DNA of 40,980 bases from Enterococcus nangangensis. GTDB lineage: Bacteria; Bacillota; Bacilli; Lactobacillales; Enterococcaceae. Location of the stretch: NCBI RefSeq assembly GCF_005405245.1, contig NZ_BJDR01000017.1, positions 1 to 40,980 on the forward strand. Direction: 5' to 3'. This document shows, piece after piece, positions 35,048 to 40,980 of the stretch (the stretch's first letter is position 1; every line of letters begins with the position of its first letter). Position numbers and translations under genes: made by a program. The notes below the pieces were generated by a model, which saw only the letters and a list, made by a program, of their open reading frames with translations, was not told the origin of the DNA and did not search any database.

Positions 35048-35506
35048 TTATTTTTTGGCAATCATTTCATTAATTTTATCGTAAATAGCTTGCGCTGCTG
35101 TTTCATCTGGGGAAATTAAAAGCGCCGTATTGGTTCCTGCCAAAGTGGCGACAATTTCTGGTGAATTCAAAGCGTCAAGTAAATCAGCGATTAAGTCCGC
35201 TGTCCCCGTCGTCGTGTGGATGATGGTCATGAATTGCACGCGATCCACTTTAGAAACCATGTCTTGCATCATCTCAGTTAAGTGTTGATCTGCATCAATG
35301 GCTTGTTCTTGGTAAAGATGATAATACGTTTGCCCTTCTGCATTACGTGCTTTAACAATGCGCAGTTCGCGAATATCGCGGGAAATCGTCGCTTGGGTAG
35401 CTTGGACGCCGGCACTAGCTAAAAGATTTAGTAACTCCTCTTGGGTTTCCACCGTATTTTGCGCTACAATTTGGGTTAAGAGTGCTTGCCGATCACTTTT
35501 TTTCAT
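35048..35506 (-). CDS. argR: Arginine repressor ArgR
   Basis: A 152-residue regulator. The N-terminal winged helix (1-70) starts KKSDRQALLTQIVAQ with GVQATQATISRDIRELRIVK as recognition helix; the C-terminal domain ends GTNTALLISPDETAAQAIYDKI, where arginine binds and hexamers form. The ATG at 35506 has GGAGG 6 bases before it; the frame extends upstream without a site. Divergent argS shares the intergenic region. Enterococci carry several ArgR/AhrC paralogues, so this may not be the main one. Confidence 0.95.
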   Translation of the reverse strand: MKKSDRQALLTQIVAQNTVETQEELLNLLASAGVQATQATISRDIRELRIVKARNAEGQTYYHLYQEQAIDADQHLTEMMQDMVSKVDRVQFMTIIHTTTGTADLIADLLDALNSPEIVATLAGTNTALLISPDETAAQAIYDKINEMIAKK

Positions 35507-35537
35507 GAGTATCCTCCATTTCGCTTGCATTGAGTTA

Positions 35538-35546
35538 ATTATACCA
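35538..35546 (-). promoter_or_regulatory. argR extended -10 promoter
   Basis: Minus-strand TGGTATAAT with a weak -35. The overlapping TAATTATA resembles half of an ARG box, so autoregulation is possible but unproven. Confidence 0.5.
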
Positions 35547-35646
35547 AATTTCCCAGCAAAATTTAGTAGAAATTTTTTTGGTACTTTATTTTTTGTAAAC
35601 TCCCACTTATCAAGGAACACAACTAGTATTTACTGCTTTTTTTTGC

Positions 35647-35652
35647 TATAAT
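35647..35652 (+). promoter_or_regulatory. argS -10 element
   Basis: TGCTATAAT, with a T-rich spacer and no clear -35. The first base would fall near 35659, close to an ATG at 35658. Confidence 0.6.
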
Positions 35653-35673
35653 GTTCTATGAATTTCACAATCT

Positions 35674-35706
35674 GGACAGGTTCTTCTTAGGAAGCCTGTT
35701 TTTTAT
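35674..35706 (+). terminator. Attenuator-like hairpin in the argS leader
   Basis: Stem ACAGG-TT-CTTC / GAAG-CCTGT with a short loop and six T at 35699-35704. It lies between the argS promoter and start, so it can only act on argS itself. No T-box features are seen. Confidence 0.7.
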
Positions 35707-35723
35707 TATGGAGGAAATTATTT

Positions 35724-37415
35724 ATGGAAGAAAAAACACTGGTGGCTAGCGCCATTTACACCCTTTTAAAAGACCAATTAGACCTAGCAACAATTGAAAA
35801 TTTATTAGAACGTCCCAAAGTTAAAACCCATGGCGACTGGGCTTTTCCAACTTTCGTCTTAGCCAAAAGTTTACGACAAGCTCCACAAAAAATTGCGGCT
35901 GACTTAGCTGAAAAAATGGTCAGTACAGACTTTGAACAAGTCGTAGCAGTCGGCCCTTACTTAAACTTTTTCTTAGACAAGGGACAAGTTTCTAGTCACG
36001 TCTTACAAAAAATTATTACTGCCGGTACACATTTCGGTGATGCCACCATCGGTAATGGCGAAACCATTACCATTGACATGTCTTCACCTAACATTGCTAA
36101 ACCTATTTCCATGGGTCACTTACGCTCCACTGTCATCGGCAATGCCTTAGCCAACATTACCCAAAAAATTGGCTACACTCCTTACAAAATTAATCACCTG
36201 GGGGATTGGGGTACCCAATTTGGTAAACTGATTGTAGCCTATAAAAAATGGGGCACAGCAGACGCGGTGAAAGCTGCACCAATCAAGGAATTACTACGTC
36301 TTTACGTAGATTTCCACGAAAAAGCAGAAAACCAACCAGAATTAAATGATGAAGCACGGGCTTGGTTTAAAAAACTAGAAGAAAATGATAGCGAAGCCCT
36401 CGAACTTTGGCAATGGTTCCGCAGCGAATCTTTAAAAGAATTCCAAAAAATTTACGACATGTTGGAAGTTTCCTTTGATTCCTACAATGGCGAAGCTTTT
36501 TACAATGACAAAATGGACAAAGTCGTGACGCTGTTAGAAGAAAAACACCTCTTAAAACTTGATCAAGGCGCGGAAATCGTCGACCTCAGCGCGTATGACT
36601 TGAATCCAGCCCTCATTAAAAAATCAGACGGGGCCACTCTTTACATGACTCGGGACTTAGCTGCCGCTCTTTACCGCAAAGAAAATTATAACTTTGCTAA
36701 ATCTTTATACGTGGTGGGCAACGAACAATCCATCCACTTTAAACAAATGAAGGCTGTCTTAAAAGAATTAGGCTTTGACTGGGCTGATGATATCTACCAT
36801 ATTCCTTTTGGTTTAATTACAAAAGACGGCAAAAAATTATCCACCCGTAAAGGGAAAATTATTTTACTAGAAGAAGTTTTAAACGATGCCATCGCTTCTG
36901 CGAAAGAACAAATCCAAGCTAAAAATCCTAATTTACCGAACCAAGATGAAGTTGCGCACCAAGTCGGCGTAGGCGCCGTTGTCTTCCACGACTTGAAAAA
37001 TGATCGTCTCAACAACTTCGACTTCAATCTAGAAGAAGTCGTCCGCTTTGAAGGCGAAACCGGGCCTTACGTCCAATATACTCATGCCCGCAGTGCTTCT
37101 ATTTTACGGAAAGCTAACTTCACGCCAGCTGCCGACATCACCTACGCCCTCACTGACGAAAACGCTTGGGAAGTCATCAAACTTTTACAAAGCTATCCAG
37201 AAACCGTCTTGCGGGCTAGCAATAACTTTGAACCTTCCGTCATTGCTAAACATGCCATTCAATTGGCCCAAGCTTTCAATAAATATTACGCCAACGTAAA
37301 AATTCTCGTGGCTGATGAAGAACAACCAGCGCGCCTCGCTTTAGTTTACGCTGTGAAGACTTTATTAAAAGAAGACTTGCGCTTACTCGGCATTCACGCA
37401 CCCGAAGAAATGTAA
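35724..37415 (+). CDS. argS: Arginyl-tRNA synthetase
   Basis: A 563-residue class I aminoacyl-tRNA synthetase that charges tRNA-Arg. The class I HIGH-like signature appears as [16 protein letters not shown] near 120; KLSTRKGK near 375 takes the KMSKS place. A DALR anticodon-binding domain covers about 440-563 ([11 protein letters not shown] onward). GGAGG lies 9 bases before the ATG. A short leader ahead of it has an attenuator-like hairpin. Confidence 0.97.
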   Translation: MEEKTLVASAIYTLLKDQLDLATIENLLERPKVKTHGDWAFPTFVLAKSLRQAPQKIAADLAEKMVSTDFEQVVAVGPYLNFFLDKGQVSSHVLQKIITAGTHFGDATIGNGETITIDMSSPNIAKPISMGHLRSTVIGNALANITQKIGYTPYKINHLGDWGTQFGKLIVAYKKWGTADAVKAAPIKELLRLYVDFHEKAENQPELNDEARAWFKKLEENDSEALELWQWFRSESLKEFQKIYDMLEVSFDSYNGEAFYNDKMDKVVTLLEEKHLLKLDQGAEIVDLSAYDLNPALIKKSDGATLYMTRDLAAALYRKENYNFAKSLYVVGNEQSIHFKQMKAVLKELGFDWADDIYHIPFGLITKDGKKLSTRKGKIILLEEVLNDAIASAKEQIQAKNPNLPNQDEVAHQVGVGAVVFHDLKNDRLNNFDFNLEEVVRFEGETGPYVQYTHARSASILRKANFTPAADITYALTDENAWEVIKLLQSYPETVLRASNNFEPSVIAKHAIQLAQAFNKYYANVKILVADEEQPARLALVYAVKTLLKEDLRLLGIHAPEEM

Positions 37416-37442
37416 TCGTAAAACTTTCTTAAGATTTCAGCC

Positions 37443-37467
37443 TTTAGTCTGATGTACGTCAGCTAAA
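37443..37467. repeat. Imperfect palindrome ahead of the small membrane protein gene
   Basis: TTTAG-T-CTGA and TCAG-CTAAA arms around TGTACG, with no T-tract, between argS and the small membrane protein gene. It may be an operator or a weak argS terminator. Confidence 0.4.
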
Positions 37468-37513
37468 AATCAGGTATTCTTTTCTTAAGAGCAAAAGAAA
37501 AGGAGGTTCAAAA

Positions 37514-37786
37514 ATGCGCTTGGTTTTAAAAAATTATCGTCCATTGTGGATTGCTGGTGTCTTAGGCACCCTTTTGGTTGGGCTTGTCACTTGGCAGCTC
37601 TATTTCCACCAAACTTTTTCTGAACGCCTCTTTCTTGATGCCACCTTTCTTTTTTTGATTGGTGCCATCATTGCCTTAAAAAAATATCATCAAAGTTTCC
37701 GTAGCCAACAAGTACTCTGGTCACTATCTTTGGGGCTACTCTCTTTAGGCAGCCTGATTAGTTGGCTTGTCTTATTACCTAATTAA
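37514..37786 (+). CDS. Small membrane protein of unknown function
   Basis: A 90-residue protein with three predicted membrane helices (about 12-30, 42-56 and 67-88) and basic patches between them (KKYHQSFR near 57). I do not recognise the family. AAAAGGAGG lies 7 bases before the ATG and a strong terminator follows, so it is a real, separately expressed gene. The promoter is not clear, although a palindrome (37443-37467) precedes it. It lies at the border of the AT-richer accessory segment. Confidence 0.75.
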   Translation: MRLVLKNYRPLWIAGVLGTLLVGLVTWQLYFHQTFSERLFLDATFLFLIGAIIALKKYHQSFRSQQVLWSLSLGLLSLGSLISWLVLLPN

Positions 37787-37829
37787 AAAATGATGGAGCT
37801 CTCCTTTATTGTCGAGTATACACCAAATA

Positions 37830-37877
37830 GGCAATCACAGTTCTACAATGTATGTAGCTGTGGTTGCCCCTTTTATT
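37830..37877 (+). terminator. Terminator after the small membrane protein gene
   Basis: 11-bp arms GGCAATCACAG / CTGTGGTTGCC (one G-T pair), inner CTACA/TGTAG, then CCTTTTATTT. Confidence 0.85.
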
Positions 37878-37902
37878 TACAAGCAATTCTAACTCTGTCT
37901 GC

Positions 37903-37955
37903 CCATGGTAACTAGGCCTCAAGATTTGATAAATCTGAGAGGTTGGGCACTTACC
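37903..37955 (-). other. Structured stretch after the rhamnose transporter gene
   Basis: Minus strand: CCTC-AGATTT-ATC-AAATCT-GAGG nested inside GCCCAA/GGGC, directly after the rhaT stop. It has no T-tract, so it may be an mRNA-end stem, not a normal terminator. Confidence 0.45.
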
Positions 37956-37956
37956 A

Positions 37957-38964
37957 TTATGAAAGCACATAGTTAGTTAAACCAATAACAATCCACGAAA
38001 TAATTAAGATAGCATTCCCAGTAAACATTATTTTTTTTGCCCTAATCGAGCTCTGCCATTCATGGTCGATAAGTCCCCAAATACTACTGATAATTAACGC
38101 TAAAGCATTAAATCCAATCCACCCTACAACAGTTCCGTAATTGCCTAACAAGAATGTAGCTTTTCCATAAAAACCTAAAGCTGCGAACCAAATCATTCCA
38201 GTAGCCATCACTTTAAAGAAACCTACCTTAGCCCCTAATGATTTGTAATCAGAGAACTTATGATTTTTAAATAAAAGAAACAAAGGATACGTAAAATTAG
38301 CGATAAAACCACCTAAAAAGATAATCAACCAACCTAATAAGCTAGCACTCTTTCCACTGACTCCATCAGCTATTGCCAACTTAGAAGTGTAATCAGCGTA
38401 TGAAAAACCTATGTTTTGTGCAGCTGAACCAATACCCGAAGCTAGTGCAATTACTAACCCTAAATTAAATTTACTACGATTTAAAGTATTATTCTTTTTT
38501 GTAGCTTGCTCTCTTACTAAACCAGCTTTCGTCAAAAAGACAACTCCGCATAGCATAATACATAATCCTAGCAAAAAAAATACTAAAAACAAACTAGTCG
38601 GTTTTGAAGAATTCATAAATAGCGGGACAAGCGAACCAATTGCAGCCGAACTTCCCATTGATATTCCGTAGGTTAAACTCATGCCAATAGTATCAATAGC
38701 TTTACCAAAACCGATAGCCGTTATGCCCCAAATAAAACCACAAAATACCACAGGCAAAATTATTTCCACAGGGGTAGAAATCAGATATTCCCCAAAATTG
38801 GGTATTTCTATGGAAATCCAGATTAGTGGGACTAGAATCATGGAAACTACTGAAAATAGTGCCCAAAAAGCTTCCCAACTAAAAGGGGTATACTTTTTCA
38901 TTCCTAAACCAAAGGTCCCTTGAAAAAAACCAGCGGTAATTAATACTAGTAAACCTTGAATCAT
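37957..38964 (-). CDS. rhaT: RhaT-type L-rhamnose/proton symporter
   Basis: A 335-residue membrane protein with about ten helices of the drug/metabolite transporter fold. GFFQGTFGLGMKKYTPFSWEAFW at the N-terminus and GLVIALASGIGSAAQNIGFSYA in the middle are typical of RhaT, which brings L-rhamnose in with protons. The ATG at 38964 has GGAG 9 bases before it; the frame extends to a TTG at 38979. It follows an SGNH esterase in the same direction, and a rhamnogalacturonan-acetylesterase-like gene lies further upstream, so a pectin-sugar role is likely. Confidence 0.85.
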   Translation of the reverse strand: MIQGLLVLITAGFFQGTFGLGMKKYTPFSWEAFWALFSVVSMILVPLIWISIEIPNFGEYLISTPVEIILPVVFCGFIWGITAIGFGKAIDTIGMSLTYGISMGSSAAIGSLVPLFMNSSKPTSLFLVFFLLGLCIMLCGVVFLTKAGLVREQATKKNNTLNRSKFNLGLVIALASGIGSAAQNIGFSYADYTSKLAIADGVSGKSASLLGWLIIFLGGFIANFTYPLFLLFKNHKFSDYKSLGAKVGFFKVMATGMIWFAALGFYGKATFLLGNYGTVVGWIGFNALALIISSIWGLIDHEWQSSIRAKKIMFTGNAILIISWIVIGLTNYVLS

Positions 38965-39020
38965 TTTTCTATTCTCCAATAATAAATATTTATTTTTATT
39001 TAATAACTTTAAGTATGAGA

Positions 39021-40009
39021 CTAAATTTTTTTGCTTAAAGAGCTTGCAATCAAGTCATGACCGAAGTCAGATGGATGCAATCCATCGATAGATAATCCTT
39101 GATACGACGATAACAAATCATAACCATTCATATATTTAATCTGTGGATATTCATTTGACTCTTGTTCTAAAATCTGTCTAAACTCCTGATTTTTTAGATT
39201 CTTCGATAAATCGTTTTCTTTACGATACAGTCCAATGCAATAAATTGGCCCCACATTACGTGTACTGCTTATAATTTCCAAAAAATTTTTAGTTTTTTGT
39301 TGAAAATATTTATTTTCCCAAGAAAGTACGTTAACTCCCAGTTCTAAGATTAAAAAATCCCATTTTTATCTCTTAGAAACTCTGCAATTTCTTTATCAAG
39401 CTGACAACTTCCTGCAAATCCAAGATTGTAATAATCCTTTTTTAATTTCTGACTCAACTTAAAAACATAGCTATTGCTACTCAATGTAGCGCTACCCCCA
39501 TGTGTGATGGATGAACCATAAGCAATAAATGAATCAGGAGGATAGTCTGCTTTACTTGGCAAACGCACCAGGCCTTCTACTCCTAAATATTCGTGAGCCC
39601 AATCATAAGGTAAAATGACTCGTATTAATTCTGGATTAAACGATTGCGAAATTTTTTGCAATCCATTTTTGAACAAATATTTCTTTTTAAGGGTAATTTC
39701 ACTTTCACTTAAAGAAATAATTTGATTAGACAGCTCATAAGAAGTTTGAATATCCCCTTGATATACAGTGACGATGCCGTGGTTTAGTATGTTATCTCCA
39801 CCTATGTGCCTCGAAAATTTAAGCTTAACTTCTTCCGACTCCATAAAAAATCGAAGTTCTACGCCGCAAGTATTATAGGCCATCCCTTGAGCTTTTTCAT
39901 TTAATTTTTCACGAATATTTCCAGGAACTCGGGATAACTTATAGCCATGTGTTTTAGGATTATAAACAAATTCTTCTACGTTGTGAAAATCAATATTGTC
40001 TTTTATCAT
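39021..40009 (-). pseudogene. SGNH/GDSL esterase interrupted by a -1 shift in an A-run
   Basis: Read from the ATG at 40009 (RBS AAAAGGAG), the protein has an N-terminal beta-rich segment (about 1-150), then the SGNH nucleophile block YGSSITHGG near 170, and runs off frame at AAAAATGGG (A5 at 39363-39367, seen as T5 on the plus strand), ending in a stop at 39350. In the next frame the reading continues WDFLILELGVN to IDGLHPSDFGHD, the catalytic Asp and His, and stops at 39021. The fold, motifs and overall size (about 329 residues) are intact once one A is restored. So this is one broken gene, or a homopolymer sequencing error. Acetylesterase activity on a plant polysaccharide is a guess from context. 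Confidence 0.8.
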
Positions 40010-40028
40010 TTTTCTCCTTTTCTTATTG

Positions 40029-40073
40029 AAAAAAAAGAATATAAAGAAGTGTCCTACTTCCTTATATTCTTTT
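40029..40073 (-). terminator. Terminator between the two esterase genes
   Basis: 15-bp arms AGAATATAAGGAAGT / ACTTCTTTATATTCT (one G-T pair) and a T-tract on both strands. It lies about 110 bases past the upstream gene and directly before the ribosome binding site of the downstream esterase. Confidence 0.85.
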
Positions 40074-40187
40074 TTTATTAATGATAGATAACTAAAATTT
40101 TAATTTTAACTTATTTTACAAGAAAACTCCTTATAAAATCTGCGTACCATTTGTTATTTTTTAGTGACCAATCCTATTTTGCCTTTA

Positions 40188-40933
40188 TTAGTTATTCACA
40201 AGGTATCTTTTTAAATCTAAGGAGCTTTTGGCTATTTCATTTGCCGCTATTTCAGCAACTTTAATGGCACCTTCTTCATTCAGATGAGTGTCATCATCTA
40301 CTCCATCAGGATAGTTTAGTAATTCTCCAGACTTCCCTTTTAAAAAGAATTGCTTTGTTTCTACTTGGGTGTGCCCTTCTAACCACTTTTGGGTGTCTAA
40401 AAAAGTATCTAGAAGAACAAAAGAATTTTCTTCACAAAATTTTCTAACTGCCTCAGGATAAAGGCCTAAACTATCCGGATTAAGAAGGCCATTTGCTAAA
40501 TAATCACGCCGTGAAATAGGCGTTAGTAATACCGGTGTAGCACCATTTTTTTTTGCTACTTCAGTAAAAGTACGAAGATTATCTAAGTACTCACCAAATG
40601 GCTCAGTTCCTCTAGTTGGATCTTCCAGTTTCTGATCATTATGGCCAAACTGAATAAAAAGAAAGTCGCCCTGTTCTAGCTTTTCATCAATTGTTTCAAG
40701 TCGCTTTTCTGCAATAAATGATTTCGTACTTCGACCATTTACTGCACAGTTTTCAAACTTAATTTTTGAATCAAAAAAGAGAGATAACTTTTCCCCCCAA
40801 CCTGTTTCGGGTCTTTTTTTTCTTGTTTAGGAGCTGCGGTTGAATCTCCTGCTGGAATGGCAACACTTATTTTGACAAATTTTATAAGGTGTACCTTTTG
40901 TGTGTCTGTTATCCGTCCGATTGCCCTTGACAA
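40188..40933 (-). pseudogene. Rhamnogalacturonan acetylesterase-like gene with a -1 shift in an A-run
   Basis: Minus-strand reading from about 40933 gives the SGNH block I (IPAGDSTAAPKQEKK), and after an A8 run (about 40812-40819) it must change frame to continue RPETGWGEKLSLFF, CAVNGRSTKSFIAEK, LFIQFGHNDQK (block III) and DDDTHLNEEGA, which holds the catalytic Asp-His, ending at a TAA at 40188. This second frame has no usable start codon, so an ORF scan misses it. These blocks fit the rhamnogalacturonan acetylesterase (YesT/RhgT) family, which removes acetyl groups from pectin RG-I. The first frame stays open to about 40970, so the true start lies near the window edge or beyond it. One added A would join both halves. 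Confidence 0.78.
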
Positions 40934-40980
40934 TGAGCCTTCAGGGTCATGACTTCCTACGGCAGAAGCGCACTATGAAA

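Noticed and set aside
35653-35723. T-box leader for argS
   Set aside because: The leader is only about 65 bases and has no specifier loop or T-box sequence; only a simple hairpin is present.
39350-40009. A complete 219-residue esterase gene
   Set aside because: It lacks the catalytic Asp-His block, which follows in the next frame at 39021-39350; it is the first part of one frameshifted gene.
40739-40933. A complete 64-residue gene
   Set aside because: It holds only the first SGNH block (GDST); the rest of the esterase continues in the next frame down to 40188.

Overview
The window looks like chromosomal DNA from a low-GC Gram-positive bacterium of the Enterococcaceae, most likely Enterococcus. 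I base this on the strong AGGAGG ribosome binding sites, frequent TTG/GTG starts, the CIRCE-controlled groES-groEL pair, the gene order groEL-groES-ydiL-rex-ydiF (familiar from Bacillota), the rpmG-secE-nusG block, a PBP2a-type class A penicillin-binding protein and an argR/argS divergon. The species cannot be fixed from sequence alone. No rRNA, tRNA or CRISPR array was seen.

Layout. 1-77: the end of an IS256-like element. 130-3000: a Ca2+/Mn2+-type P-ATPase behind a yybP-ykoY (manganese) riboswitch. 3070-5709: ttcA-like tRNA thiolase and an LTA-synthase-like membrane sulfatase. 5786-9015: a tightly packed operon of a GT2 glycosyltransferase, pncB and nadE. 9138-15571: gpmA, groEL, groES, ydiL, rex, ydiF. 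15626-18115: HD 5'-nucleotidase-like gene, GAF methionine sulfoxide reductase and an MFS exporter. 18207-20129: rplS with its leader, then ArsR and AraC-GyrI regulators. 20184-24442: a 1,3-propanediol-dehydrogenase-like alcohol dehydrogenase and a PocR/AraC regulator, divergent and now separated by an IS110-family element. 24466-28660: TipAS-type MerR regulator with a clear operator, a lipoprotein hydrolase, nusG, secE, rpmG (too short to appear in most ORF scans), a CBS-domain protein, and queT with a preQ1-I riboswitch. 28921-37786: lipid kinase, YlbF-like protein, PBP2a, RluD-type pseudouridine synthase, phosphohexomutase, argR, argS and a small membrane protein. 37957-40980: an AT-richer accessory segment with a RhaT-type rhamnose transporter and two SGNH esterases, one of them of the rhamnogalacturonan acetylesterase type. 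Both esterases carry a frameshift in a poly-A run.

How it works together. Most of the window is housekeeping: NAD salvage, chaperones, redox sensing, translation, cell wall. Three parts are accessory: the IS elements, the diol/alcohol dehydrogenase with its PocR regulator, and the pectin-side-chain (rhamnose) segment. No clearly undescribed system was found. The most rewarding places are the IS110 element with about 385 nt of non-coding DNA ahead of its recombinase (a likely bridge-RNA locus) inserted into the dhaT-pocR intergenic region, the paired poly-A frameshifts in the esterases, and several terminator-like hairpins that sit directly before a ribosome binding site (argS, nusG and others), which suggest attenuation or read-through control.
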